Source: Cohnella herbarum
GTDB taxonomy: Bacteria; Bacillota; Bacilli; Paenibacillales; Paenibacillaceae
Direction of reading: 5' to 3'
DNA length: 64,000 nt
NCBI RefSeq assembly: GCF_012849095.1
Contig: NZ_CP051680.1
Span: 434,001-498,000 of the forward strand
Shown here: positions 16,129 to 25,252 of the stretch, in pieces
How the letters are laid out: every line of letters begins with the position of its first letter
How positions within the stretch are numbered: position 1 is the first letter of the stretch
Made by a program: the position numbers and the translations under genes
The notes under the pieces: model-generated
The model's database searches: none
What the model saw: the letters and a program-made list of their open reading frames with translations, nothing else
Told to the model about the DNA's origin: nothing

Positions 16129-17922
16129 ATGAACATGCACAGTTTGCGTTTCAAGCTGATCGTTTATTTCCTGATCCTGATTTGTTTGCCGCTCGGGGTC
16201 GTTTCGTTCTTCACCTACAAGAGCTCGACGGCGATCATCGAAGATAAAGTCAGCGATTCAGTCTCTACCAATCTACGGACGTTGGAAGAGAGCATCGAAT
16301 CGGTCCTTAAGGAGTCGCGGTATACCGTGACTCCGTTTCTCATTAATTTCGCTTACCGGCAGTTTCTGCAACGCGACATCGATTTGTCCGACTACGGCGA
16401 TCTTACGATCATCAATGAAATTATGAACGAGATGAACTCGATGCAAATATCGGGTCATAACATCTATTCGATCAGCTTGTACAATAGCCGCAACCGAATG
16501 CTGCTTACGTCGGAGAAGACGATGTATTTCTATCCGAACAACGAAGTCTTGCATATCGAGGGTTTGGTAAAAAGGGAAGCGGATTCTCCGCATTGGTTTC
16601 TGGAAAACGAAGCGGGTTTCACGTATATGACGCGGAAAGCGAACTTTATTACGTATCCGATCCAATTGGATCCGACGGACGACGGCAGCGTGTTATTCCT
16701 TCACGTTAGCGAGAGCACGATATCGGATTATATCAAAAAAATCAACGCCAACGAAAACGGAATCAAGACGTTGGTGCTAACGGACGACGGACGCAGCTTA
16801 AGCCAGACGGAAGGAAGTGGGGATACGCCGTTTCCTCCCGTTATTTTCGGAGAGAAACCCGCTTTTCTTCGGAACATGAAGCTGATCGACGAGAATAAGG
16901 AAGGCAGCTTCTCCGAGGAAGTAGGAGGCAAAGAACTGCTCGTCGTGTTCAACACCTCGTTGAGTACCGGGTTTAAATATATGGCATTCGTGCCGAGGGA
17001 AGATTGGAACAGGGAGATCGTCAACCTGCGCAACGACATCGCGGCCGTTGCCGCCATCGCCGTCGCCGCGGCGCTCGTGCTGTCGTTCCTGTTCATGAGA
17101 AACATCTATAGTCCAATGTTCCGGTTATTGAACGCGATGAAGCAATTCGTCGGCAAGAAGGATTTTAATTATCAGATCGAAGAGAAGAGGAAAGACGAAT
17201 TCGGTATTCTGTACTCGGGATTTAACACGATGACGGAGAACCTACAGCAACTCGTCCGAAATTTGTACGAAGAGAAGCTGATGAAGCAACAATTCGAGCT
17301 GAAGCTGATGCAATCGAAGATTAACCCCCATTTTCTGTACAATACGCTTAACTCGATCTATTCCATTGCCAAAATTCACGGGGTAAACGAAGTAACGGAA
17401 ATGACTTACGCCTTATCCCACTTCTTCCGCCATAGCTTGAAGGGGGACGATTGGATTTCCGTGAGGGAAATGCTCGAACATATCGAGTATTACTTGCGGA
17501 TTCAGAAAATCAGGTATCGCGATAAATTCGACGTGACGATCGACGTGGAAGACGAACTGATGGAAATGCCGGTGTTGAAGCTGCTGCTTCAGCCGCTCGT
17601 GGAGAACGCCATCATTCATGGGATAGAGATGAAGAAGGGGAACGGTTCGATATCGGTGACCGGCTACCGGTTAGGCGCCGACGTCGTATTTACGGTAAGC
17701 GACGATGGTCTCGGCATGTCATCGGAACGTTTAGAGGAAGTTCGGGAATACCTGCGTTCGGGCGTTCAGTCCTCGAATCAGATATTCGCACTGAGCAACG
17801 TTAACAACAGAATCAAGCATTATTACGGTGAAAATTACGGATTGCAAATCTATAGCCAACCGGATCAAGGCACGACTTTGGAAGTGACTTTACCTAAGCC
17901 GGCGGGAGGTACCCATGTATAG
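16129..17922 (+). CDS. YesM-type sensor histidine kinase
   Basis: 597 aa. The start is ATG 16129, after AAAGGAG; the open frame extends upstream inside the permease gene but has no start signal there. TM1 is at ~9-30 and an extracellular sensor region at ~31-300. TM2 is VAAIAVAAALVLSFLF (~305), followed by HAMP. The His_kinase domain has QSKINPHFLYNTLNS with phospho-acceptor H401. The HATPase has LLLQPLVENAIIHG and DDGLGMS. It probably senses extracellular sugar, or the liganded binding protein, and phosphorylates the regulator encoded next, which it overlaps by 8 bp. Confidence 0.94.
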   Translation: MNMHSLRFKLIVYFLILICLPLGVVSFFTYKSSTAIIEDKVSDSVSTNLRTLEESIESVLKESRYTVTPFLINFAYRQFLQRDIDLSDYGDLTIINEIMNEMNSMQISGHNIYSISLYNSRNRMLLTSEKTMYFYPNNEVLHIEGLVKREADSPHWFLENEAGFTYMTRKANFITYPIQLDPTDDGSVLFLHVSESTISDYIKKINANENGIKTLVLTDDGRSLSQTEGSGDTPFPPVIFGEKPAFLRNMKLIDENKEGSFSEEVGGKELLVVFNTSLSTGFKYMAFVPREDWNREIVNLRNDIAAVAAIAVAAALVLSFLFMRNIYSPMFRLLNAMKQFVGKKDFNYQIEEKRKDEFGILYSGFNTMTENLQQLVRNLYEEKLMKQQFELKLMQSKINPHFLYNTLNSIYSIAKIHGVNEVTEMTYALSHFFRHSLKGDDWISVREMLEHIEYYLRIQKIRYRDKFDVTIDVEDELMEMPVLKLLLQPLVENAIIHGIEMKKGNGSISVTGYRLGADVVFTVSDDGLGMSSERLEEVREYLRSGVQSSNQIFALSNVNNRIKHYYGENYGLQIYSQPDQGTTLEVTLPKPAGGTHV

Positions 17923-19510
17923 CTTACTGATCGTGGAAGACGAAGGCTGGATGCGCGAAGTGCTCGTTAAAGCCGACTATTGGAAACTGTGCGGCATTAC
18001 CCGAATTCATGAAGCTGGCAACGGGGAAGATGCTTACGACATTTTGCAATCTGAGAAAGTGGATTTCTTGCTGTGCGATATTCGCATGCCGATCTTGGAC
18101 GGGTTACAGCTCTTGGCCCGTATACAGACGTCGCATCCGGAGACGACCAAGGTGATGCTGACCGGATTCGACGATTTCGATTACGTGCGAACGGCAATGC
18201 GTCTGGATGCGAACGATTATTTGCTGAAGCCGGTTAATGATGACGAAATGCTTCAATTATTTCTGCGGCTTGCCCGCCGGAAGAACGAAAGGCAAGCGGA
18301 ACGCCATAGAAGGGTTGCCGAGGAGTCCAAGTGGAACCAAGACCGACATCGGCTGAGGGAGCAATTCCTTGCGAACTGGTTCTCCGGGAGGAAAGCGGAT
18401 GAGATTTCCGTGAGGCAACAACGCGAGGAGCTTGGGATCGAATGGAAAGCGGAGCGTTTCGTCGTGATTCTGCTAGAGGTCGATAGGCTGTATGCTCTGC
18501 TTGAACGGTATAGCCATAGGGATATGGAGCTCCTCTATTACGGGATCCGCAATATCGTCGAAGAATATTTCAAGGAAAGCGGACTTCAGTATTACTTGTT
18601 CGGGGTTGAAGAGCGAGTCGCGATCTGGTGTGAAGCCGGCTCGGATACGGCCGAGGCGGAGAGCTTGGTCGAACGAATCCGGGAGAGCGTGAAACGGTTT
18701 ATCAAGGTTACCGTATCGGTAGGGGTCAGCGGGAAGCACGATTCGGAGCGCGAAGTATTCCATGCTTATATGGAAGCTCTGAATTCGCTCAAGATGAAAA
18801 TGTATTTCGGCAACGACCGGGCGACGTTCTACGAAAGATTGACGCTCGAAGACAATCGCAAGCTGTTTAACCGGGAATTGCAGCAGCGTCTGTTCAATTG
18901 CGTCGCCTCGGGCAATGAGGAAGAAACGACGTCGTTGCTTGCGGGTTTATTCGAGGAAATCGGCCGCAATAAAGTTTCGGCTCAGGACCTGGACGACATC
19001 TGGCAGGACATGAACAAGATTTTAGGGGAGACGCGCGATCAATCGGCGGATTCCGGATCGGATCGAAACCCGGAGTCGGGATTGGGCAAAGTCTATGCTT
19101 TCGATACGTTGGACGAGATTAGGGAATACGTAACGGCGGAGTTCAAAGATGTGGTCTCGAATGCCGCGTTAAACAGAACTCATCGCAAGAGCAAGCTCAT
19201 AGTCGACGTTCTTCGTTATTTAGAAGATCATTTTCAGGATGAAGTCTCTTTGCAGAAGCTCGCCGACAGATTTTTCGTTAACGCTTCGTACCTTAGCCGA
19301 TTGTTTAAGGAAGAGGTAGGAGAAATTTTCACCAAATACTTGATGCAGCTCCGAGTGGCCCGCGCCCGTCATTTGCTCCAGACGACTCATATGAAGGTAT
19401 ACGAGGTGAGCGAGGCGGTCGGTTATGCCGACGTGAAATATTTTAACAAGATTTTCAAGGATTTGACCGGCATAACGCCTGCCGATCACCGAAGTCTGTC
19501 AAATACCTAA
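17915..19510 (+). CDS. YesN-type response regulator with AraC output domain
   Basis: 531 aa. The receiver domain (~1-120) has EDE near the start, phospho-acceptor D55 in FLLCDIRMPILDG, and K in LLKPVND. A middle region of ~270 residues resembles those of other YesN proteins. The C-terminal AraC helix-turn-helix pair (~430-530) shows DEVSLQKLADRFFVNASYLSRLFKEE and KVYEVSEAVGYADVKYFNKIFK. The 8-bp overlap with the kinase gene implies translational coupling. Likely targets are the importer genes at 12935-16090 and the enzyme genes after it. Confidence 0.94.
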   Translation: MYSLLIVEDEGWMREVLVKADYWKLCGITRIHEAGNGEDAYDILQSEKVDFLLCDIRMPILDGLQLLARIQTSHPETTKVMLTGFDDFDYVRTAMRLDANDYLLKPVNDDEMLQLFLRLARRKNERQAERHRRVAEESKWNQDRHRLREQFLANWFSGRKADEISVRQQREELGIEWKAERFVVILLEVDRLYALLERYSHRDMELLYYGIRNIVEEYFKESGLQYYLFGVEERVAIWCEAGSDTAEAESLVERIRESVKRFIKVTVSVGVSGKHDSEREVFHAYMEALNSLKMKMYFGNDRATFYERLTLEDNRKLFNRELQQRLFNCVASGNEEETTSLLAGLFEEIGRNKVSAQDLDDIWQDMNKILGETRDQSADSGSDRNPESGLGKVYAFDTLDEIREYVTAEFKDVVSNAALNRTHRKSKLIVDVLRYLEDHFQDEVSLQKLADRFFVNASYLSRLFKEEVGEIFTKYLMQLRVARARHLLQTTHMKVYEVSEAVGYADVKYFNKIFKDLTGITPADHRSLSNT

Positions 19511-19633
19511 AAAGAATAGAAGAAAAGTAAAACCCGTCACGTTACGTCGCCGACGGGAACCCGATATCATTACAAGTATCGAAGCTTCCATCTAATGAGG
19601 CTCGAAGCGATACCTGGAAGAGGGGGTTCCCGA

Positions 19634-20419
19634 TTGGCGACTAACGTGAATTTTCATTTTAAAGGGCAGGTTGCGGTCGTGACGGGCGGCTCGATGGGCA
19701 TCGGCGGCGCGGCGGTTCGCGCTTTCGCGGAAGCGGGCGCAACGACGGTCATCGCGGATTTGGACGAGAAGCGCGGCCGTTCATTGGAAGACGAGCTCCG
19801 CAAAGAAGGAAAAGACGTCCATTTCTTCCCGGTTGACGTCGGAAGCGACGAGCAAATGAAACGGCTCATGGAGCAAGCTCATGCCCTTCGAGGCAGGCTC
19901 GATTTTCTGTATAACAACGCCGGAGTGGCCATTGCCGGGGAAGCGGTCGAGACGAGCGATGAGGATTGGCACAAAGTGCTGAATATTAATCTGGGCGGCG
20001 TATTCCGCGGCTGCAAATATGCGATCCCTTACATGCGGAAGCAAGGCAAAGGCTCTATCGTGAATTGCTCGTCGACCCAGGCGCTTAACGGTTTCATGGG
20101 CTGGGCGGCCTATAGCGCGTCCAAAGGAGGCATTCTTGCTTTCACGAGGCAGGCTGCCGTGCAGTACGCAGGCCAAGGCGTTCGGATTAACGCCGTCGCG
20201 CCGGGTACGATCATGACGCCGATGAACGAGAAAATATTCGAGGAAGTCGACGATCCGGAAGCGTTGATCCGTCTATGGAACGACGCGCATCCGATAGGAA
20301 GATTCGGACAACCCGAGGAAATCGCCGATTTGGTGTTGTATTTGTGCAGCGATGCCGCATCGTTCATTACGGGGCAGACGTTCGTGGCCGATGGCGGACA
20401 GTCGGTTAGAGGCGAATGA
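19634..20419 (+). CDS. Short-chain dehydrogenase/reductase (SDR)
   Basis: 261 aa. I take TTG 19634, 7 nt after GGAAGAGGGGG, over ATG 19595, which has no site. Classical SDR motifs are present: TGGSMGIGGA (NAD(P) binding), LYNNAGVA, and the catalytic Y160-x3-K164 in YSASKGG. DLDEKRG after beta-2 has Asp at the position that favours NAD(H). It would oxidise a hydroxyl of a sugar acid or hydroxyacyl compound. It is the first gene of a run that includes a crotonase and a CoA-transferase. Confidence 0.92.
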   Translation: MATNVNFHFKGQVAVVTGGSMGIGGAAVRAFAEAGATTVIADLDEKRGRSLEDELRKEGKDVHFFPVDVGSDEQMKRLMEQAHALRGRLDFLYNNAGVAIAGEAVETSDEDWHKVLNINLGGVFRGCKYAIPYMRKQGKGSIVNCSSTQALNGFMGWAAYSASKGGILAFTRQAAVQYAGQGVRINAVAPGTIMTPMNEKIFEEVDDPEALIRLWNDAHPIGRFGQPEEIADLVLYLCSDAASFITGQTFVADGGQSVRGE

Positions 20420-20438
20420 CAGCAAGGGGGATATGGAA

Positions 20439-21227
20439 ATGAACGATCAAACTTACGAATATATCAAAGTCGAACAAACCGGATGGGTCATCACTTTGAC
20501 GTTGCTTCGCGAAGCTAAGCTGAATGCGATGAACGGCGTGATGATGGCCGAGCTAACGGATGTCTTTCGTCGTATTCAAGAAAGACCGGACGTACGCGCG
20601 GTTATCTTGACCGGAACGGGCAAAGCCTTCATGGCGGGCGCCGATATCGAAGAATATAGCGGGTTCGACTTAGGGGCTTTTTTCTCGTTCCAGAACAAGG
20701 GACGCGACATGTACCGGGCGATCGAGGAATGCGCGAAGCCGGTTATCGCGGCGGTTAACGGCTATGCGCTCGGCGGCGGATTCGAGATCGTGCTCGCGTG
20801 CGACCTAATCGTGGCCTCGGAGAAAGCGAAATTCGGGTTGCCGGAAGTCAAGCTAGGTCTCGTTCCGGGGGGCGGCGGCGTGCAGAAAGCCCTTCGCGCC
20901 ATCGGACCTTACGCGGCCAAAGAAATGCTCATGACGGGCAGATTCTTAACCGCGCAGGAGGGGACGGGGCTAGGTTTCGTCAATCAAGTGACGGCACCGG
21001 AAAAGCTGCTCGAGACGGCAGCCGCATTGGCTAAGGAAATCGCGGAGAAAGCACCGCTAGCCGTCCAAGGCTTGAAGAAACTCGTAAACGAAGGGCGAGA
21101 CGCGAGCTTGGAAACGGCTCAAGCATACGATAGAGCCTATCTGGCGAACTTATTTTACAGCGCCGACGCGCAAGAGGGAATCGCGGCCTTCGTCGAGAAG
21201 CGCAGTCCCGTATTCATAGGAAAATAA
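20439..21227 (+). CDS. Enoyl-CoA hydratase/isomerase (crotonase) family protein
   Basis: 262 aa. Start is ATG 20439, 8 nt after AAGGGGG; ATG 20433 is too close. The crotonase fold shows AFMAGADIEEY (oxyanion hole region), ALGGGFEIVLACD with E116, and GLPEVKLGLVPGGGG with E136. Both glutamates used by enoyl-CoA hydratases are in place, so hydration/dehydration chemistry is plausible. It sits between an SDR and a CaiB-type CoA-transferase gene, a grouping that recalls carnitine (caiB/caiD) or bile-acid dehydration, with an unknown substrate here. Confidence 0.92.
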   Translation: MNDQTYEYIKVEQTGWVITLTLLREAKLNAMNGVMMAELTDVFRRIQERPDVRAVILTGTGKAFMAGADIEEYSGFDLGAFFSFQNKGRDMYRAIEECAKPVIAAVNGYALGGGFEIVLACDLIVASEKAKFGLPEVKLGLVPGGGGVQKALRAIGPYAAKEMLMTGRFLTAQEGTGLGFVNQVTAPEKLLETAAALAKEIAEKAPLAVQGLKKLVNEGRDASLETAQAYDRAYLANLFYSADAQEGIAAFVEKRSPVFIGK

Positions 21228-21248
21228 GCTTGCATTCGGGGTGTCAAA

Positions 21249-22223
21249 ATGGGTTATGAGGCTTACGAAGATGTCCGGGAAGGGCATGCCGTCATCGTTC
21301 TAGCGGATCGGGAGCAGGATTCGATTGCGATTATCGTTCCCTCTATCGGATTCAATTTGATCCGTTGCCGTCTGGGAGGGCACGAAACGATCGAAGGTCC
21401 TCCGGATTTGGCGACGCTCGGAGCCCGCTCTTCGGAATTCGGAGTACCGCTGCTATGGCCACCTGGTCGCATAGCGGGCGGAGCGTTTTCTTTCCGGGGC
21501 AAGTCCTATGTTTATCCGGTTCATGATGGAGAATATCACCTTCACGGAGAAATTCGCATGCGGCAGTGGCAGATCGTTTCTCTTGAAGCGGACGACGAGA
21601 ACGGAGCATCGGCTACTGCGGAATATCGATTCGAGGCCACCGAGGCTCAAGGCGCTTATTATCCGCATGCGGTGTTGCTCAGAATGCATTGGAGATTAAC
21701 CGGCAATCGAATATCCGGGGAGTTGGAAGCATTCAACGGCGGAAACGAAGAAGCGCCTTTCGGTTTTGGACTGCATCCTTACTTTAAGTTTCGGGGGAAG
21801 CCGGAAGAGATCGAGATCACGGCCCCGACCCGCCTGCAGTATATCGCCGACGCTGACGGACTCAACCGTCAGACACCTGTCCCTACGGAATTATGCGGGA
21901 AATTGAGCGATGGCATGACGTTGGATCTTCTGCCCTCGGACGTAGATCACTTTGTGTTCCGGATGGCGGAAGGTTCCGCAAGCAGACAAATGAGCATGAA
22001 GGATGGCGATGTACGTATCGGCTTCGAATGCGACAGCGGTTTTCCTTATCTGGTCGTGTTCAAGCCGAAATGGGCGGACGCCTTGTCGTTGGAACCATGG
22101 AACTGCATCTCGGATGCCTATAATTCGCCCTTGTCTTCGGAATGGACGGGTGCCGATGCGGAGGGGCTGAGGGCGGGAGAACGACGTACATTGGGATGGG
22201 CTTGGCAAGCGGATAAGGCGTAA
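21249..22223 (+). CDS. Aldose 1-epimerase family protein
   Basis: 324 aa. Galactose-mutarotase fold motifs are YHLHGEIR (~100), GFGLHPYFKF (~178, second catalytic His) and SLEPWNCISDAYN near the C-terminus, which holds the expected catalytic Glu. The site GGGGTG precedes ATG 21249. It would speed interconversion of anomers of a free sugar. Its place between crotonase and CoA-transferase genes suggests that the pathway starts from a sugar or lactone. Confidence 0.87.
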   Translation: MGYEAYEDVREGHAVIVLADREQDSIAIIVPSIGFNLIRCRLGGHETIEGPPDLATLGARSSEFGVPLLWPPGRIAGGAFSFRGKSYVYPVHDGEYHLHGEIRMRQWQIVSLEADDENGASATAEYRFEATEAQGAYYPHAVLLRMHWRLTGNRISGELEAFNGGNEEAPFGFGLHPYFKFRGKPEEIEITAPTRLQYIADADGLNRQTPVPTELCGKLSDGMTLDLLPSDVDHFVFRMAEGSASRQMSMKDGDVRIGFECDSGFPYLVVFKPKWADALSLEPWNCISDAYNSPLSSEWTGADAEGLRAGERRTLGWAWQADKA

Positions 22224-22250
22224 TCGGACAAGAGAAAGGGTGATAGATTC

Positions 22251-23438
22251 GTGGAAAAGGCATTGAAAGGCATTAAGGTTCTGGATTTCACCCATTTGCT
22301 GCAAGGGCCGTTCGCGACGCAAATGCTTGGAGATCTAGGGGCAGACGTCGTTAAGGTCGAACGCAAGGGCAGCGGCGACAGCTATCGGCAATGGTCCTTT
22401 CTTAAATATTGGGTCGGGGGGACGGAATCCCCTTGTTTTATGGCGTTCAACCGCAACAAGCGGTCGCTTGCGCTCGACCTCAAATCTAGCGAAGCGAAAG
22501 AAATTATTTATAAGCTGGCGGCGGAATGCGACTTCGTCATCGAAAATTTTCGTCCGGGCGTCATGGATAAGCTTGGTTTCGGCTTCGAGGATCTGAAGAA
22601 AATCAATCCCAAGATTATCTACTGTTCCAGTACGGGCTACGGACAAGACGGTCCTTATGTCGATCGCCCGGGACAAGATCTTATGATTCAATCCCTGAGC
22701 GGCTTGGCGACATTAACCGGTCGCGCGGATGCTGCGCCGACTCCTCTCGGAACCGGAATCGCGGATCAATTAGGCGCTTATAACATCGTATACGGGCTCT
22801 TATCCGCCCTCTATTATCGGGAGCGTACGGGCAAAGGCCAGAAAATCGAGATCAACCTGTTCCAATGTCTCATCACCCACCAGCTTCAGGAATTCGCGGT
22901 AACCCTTAACTCGGGTAAGCTGTTCGAACGCCCGATGTCGGGTATCGCGCATCCGGGTCAGTCGGCTCCGTTCGGAATCTATCAAACTTCCGACGGACAT
23001 ATGTGCATCTCCGTTAATCCGATTCCGGTGTTGGCGGAAGTGTTGGAAGACGAAGGGTTGAACGATTATAACGATCCCGATACGCTTTACGACAAACGGG
23101 ACGAAGTGTTCTTCCGCATTCAGGCAAGCGTGGTCAAGCAGACGACGGCGTATTGGGTGGAGAAAATGCTCGAAAGGGACATGTGGGTATCGGAAGTGAA
23201 AAACCATCTCGAGGTCGAACAAGATCCGCAAGCCGTTCATCTGGAGGCGTTCGCCACCTATCGGCATCCGACCGCGGGCGACGTGAAGACGGTCAATATT
23301 CCGGTCAAGTTTAGCGAGACGCCGGGCGAGATCGTGCGCCATCCGCCTATGGTCGGGGAACACAACGAGGAAATTCTGAAGGAATTGGGTTACGACGGCG
23401 GGAGCATTGCCGAGATGCAAGGAAAAGGGGTTATCTAA
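22251..23438 (+). CDS. CaiB/BaiF family (type III) CoA-transferase
   Basis: 395 aa from GTG 22251 after GAAAGGGTGAT. Family III motifs are KVLDFTHLLQGPFATQMLGDLGADVVKVER at the start (conserved CoA site), LDLKSSEAKEI, NFRPGVMDKLG, and STGYGQDGPYVDRPGQD, where D143 is the likely aspartyl-CoA residue. The enzyme moves CoA between carboxylic acids. It would activate the substrate of the crotonase upstream. The next gene starts 1 nt after its stop. Confidence 0.93.
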   Translation: MEKALKGIKVLDFTHLLQGPFATQMLGDLGADVVKVERKGSGDSYRQWSFLKYWVGGTESPCFMAFNRNKRSLALDLKSSEAKEIIYKLAAECDFVIENFRPGVMDKLGFGFEDLKKINPKIIYCSSTGYGQDGPYVDRPGQDLMIQSLSGLATLTGRADAAPTPLGTGIADQLGAYNIVYGLLSALYYRERTGKGQKIEINLFQCLITHQLQEFAVTLNSGKLFERPMSGIAHPGQSAPFGIYQTSDGHMCISVNPIPVLAEVLEDEGLNDYNDPDTLYDKRDEVFFRIQASVVKQTTAYWVEKMLERDMWVSEVKNHLEVEQDPQAVHLEAFATYRHPTAGDVKTVNIPVKFSETPGEIVRHPPMVGEHNEEILKELGYDGGSIAEMQGKGVI

Positions 23439-23439
23439 G

Positions 23440-24600
23440 TTGATCACCCTCAAGGGAATGACATGGAATCACGAGCGGGGTTATGCTCCGTTGCTGCTCG
23501 CGTCGGAGAAGTTCAGGGAACTGCGACGACCGGACGTGATGCTGACTTGGGATCGGCGATCGCTTAAGGATTTCGGTGATTATCCGGTAGATGAACTGGC
23601 TATGGAATACGACATTATTCTCATCGATCATCCTCATGTCGGAATTAGCTGCTCTCAGGGAGTTCTGGTTGCGTTGGAGGAATGGATTCCGGAATCGTAT
23701 ATGGCGGATCAGCAAGCGAATAGCGTGGGACCTAGCCATTCCAGTTACAATTGGAACGGCCGCCAATGGGCTCTTGCGGTCGACGCTGCCGCTCAAGTGG
23801 CGTCCTATCGGCCGGATCTGTTCATGGACCGGATATTGCCGACCGATTGGAAGGATGTTGTCGAGCTAGCTGCCACGTTGCCCAGCGGTCGTAAGATCGG
23901 TTGGCCGCTCTGTCCGACGGATGCGATGTGCAGCTTCCTATCGTTGTGCGCCAATATCGGAGGAAAATCGTTCTTCGACGAACGCGAAGGCATTCCTCAC
24001 GCAACCGGCGAAGCGGCATTGAAGATCATGCTCGATCTGCTTCCGTTGTTACACGAGTCTTCTCTAGAGTCGAATCCGATCCAGATGTACGATCTGATGG
24101 CGGCAACCGATGAGATCGTATACGTTCCGCTTGCTTTCGGATATACGAATTATGCGAGAGCGGCTGTCGCCGACGGTCGCAGGTTGCGGTTTGCCGATAT
24201 TCCTTCAACGACGGGGAGCCCGGAAAACGCTTTGCTCGGAGGCGTGGGGATGGCTGTGTCTGCCAGATCCAAGCACATTTCGGCCGCAGCGGAGTTTGCG
24301 ATGTTCGCGGCAAGCCCGAATGTTCAGCGTACCTTATATTTCGATGCCGGGGGACAGCCGGGACATTCGGCGGCATGGACGGATGAGCGGACGAACGCTG
24401 ATAGCGGCGACTTCTTCGCCGCGACGCGTCGGACGATGGAGCAAAGTTACATGAGACCGCGCAATCGGGCTTTTCCGGAATTTCAGGAACAAGCCGGGAT
24501 TATCGTGAATGAAATGCTTCGCAAGTCTTTAACCGGTCGCGCGCTGCCGACCAAGGCTACGATCGAGGAAATGAACCGATTATACGCGAGTTTGCTTTAG
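23440..24600 (+). CDS. Solute-binding-protein-like protein lacking a signal peptide
   Basis: 386 aa from TTG 23440 (AAGGGG at 23425-23430), 1 nt after the CoA-transferase stop, so the two are coupled. It resembles family 1 extracellular binding proteins in layout: an N-terminal lobe (LKGMTWNHERGYAPLLLASEKF, then DIILIDHPHVG), NWNGRQWALAVDAAAQVASYRPDLF, and a hinge and C-terminal lobe with FAMFAASPNVQ. The N-terminus is polar from the first residues, with no membrane anchor or lipobox. It is therefore probably cytoplasmic, perhaps a ligand sensor or carrier for the CoA pathway. No permease accompanies it. Confidence 0.82.
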   Translation: MITLKGMTWNHERGYAPLLLASEKFRELRRPDVMLTWDRRSLKDFGDYPVDELAMEYDIILIDHPHVGISCSQGVLVALEEWIPESYMADQQANSVGPSHSSYNWNGRQWALAVDAAAQVASYRPDLFMDRILPTDWKDVVELAATLPSGRKIGWPLCPTDAMCSFLSLCANIGGKSFFDEREGIPHATGEAALKIMLDLLPLLHESSLESNPIQMYDLMAATDEIVYVPLAFGYTNYARAAVADGRRLRFADIPSTTGSPENALLGGVGMAVSARSKHISAAAEFAMFAASPNVQRTLYFDAGGQPGHSAAWTDERTNADSGDFFAATRRTMEQSYMRPRNRAFPEFQEQAGIIVNEMLRKSLTGRALPTKATIEEMNRLYASLL

Positions 24601-24707
24601 CCGGCTCCATTCGGCGACATGAGGGAGGTTATCCTTGTGTCGTCTTTTCTTGCAATATCGGTCTGAATAGAAAAAAATAAATGGGAATAGCACACACGTC
24701 TTAAAAC

Positions 24708-24730
24708 TTAAGTGTAAAATGTACAATTAG
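24708..24730. repeat. Degenerate 23-bp palindrome, copy 1 of 4
   Basis: This begins TTAAGTGTAAAA and ends TGTACAATTAG. It is the least conserved copy of an imperfect palindrome whose consensus half is CTAAGTGTAAA. Confidence 0.75.
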
Positions 24731-24758
24731 ATTCTTCTAAAGCCCTCTTTTCCAACTT

Positions 24759-24781
24759 CTAAATGTAAAATTTACACTTAG
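24759..24781. repeat. Degenerate 23-bp palindrome, copy 2 of 4
   Basis: Left half CTAAATGTAAA and right half TTTACACTTAG around one central base; 51 bp start to start from copy 1. Confidence 0.8.
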
Positions 24782-24820
24782 ATTGATTGATTTCGTCTGT
24801 GTTACAAACATTCGCTTGAA

Positions 24821-24843
24821 CTAATTGTATGTTTTACACTTAG
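24821..24843. repeat. Degenerate 23-bp palindrome, copy 3 of 4
   Basis: Left half CTAATTGTATG is degenerate; right half TTTACACTTAG is identical to copies 2 and 4. It lies 62 bp from copy 2. Confidence 0.8.
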
Positions 24844-24870
24844 TCATTTGAGCAAGATAAAATCCCCAAA

Positions 24871-24893
24871 CTAGGTGTACAATTTACACTTAG
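24871..24893. repeat. Degenerate 23-bp palindrome, copy 4 of 4
   Basis: Left half CTAGGTGTACA, right half TTTACACTTAG; 50 bp from copy 3. The right arms are conserved while the left arms vary. Confidence 0.8.
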
Positions 24894-25252
24894 GTGCACA
24901 AGTTTGCTAGGTTACGTCTCTTAGAAGCTGAAATCGGAGAACTTGTTGAAAATCGAGGAACAGTGAACCGAAAGCCGCTGGTAGCGGTCTAATTGGTTGG
25001 GAAAAGTGGAAATGTGCATAAAGACTGTTGAAGCCCAACTAATCCGAAACTCTCCCGAAAGCGTATGAGCCTGTACTTATTCGATGTCCGACCTTAATCT
25101 CGTAAAGACGACCGCGCTTAAGCGGATTTCCGTCGAATATTCGGGAATAGGTTGCCGTTCTCTTTTCATCCTAGCTTTGATTTTTTATGCCGATTCCGCT
25201 ATGATTAAGAAGAAATGAATGTATTTTGGAAGAGCGGAGGTGTTCGGGTAGG
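24894..25252. other. Gene-free stretch upstream of fur
   Basis: No coding frame with a start and ribosome site is visible. Small paired elements exist: CCGCT/AGCGG at 24975-24987, and ATTGGTTGGG (24992-25001) with CCCAACTAAT (25034-25043, one G-T). I see no tRNA or known riboswitch core. Confidence 0.5.

Noticed and set aside
20352..20438. N-terminal extension of the crotonase overlapping the SDR gene
   Set aside because: Crotonase homology begins after 20439 and a good ribosome site sits just before it.
24708..24893. CRISPR-like array (23-bp repeats with 27-39 nt spacers)
   Set aside because: The repeats are degenerate palindromes with variable left arms, only four copies exist, spacer lengths vary widely, and no cas gene is present.
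24894..25252. tRNA or small RNA gene in the gap before fur
   Set aside because: Short stems exist but no cloverleaf, anticodon arm or promoter-terminator pair could be supported.
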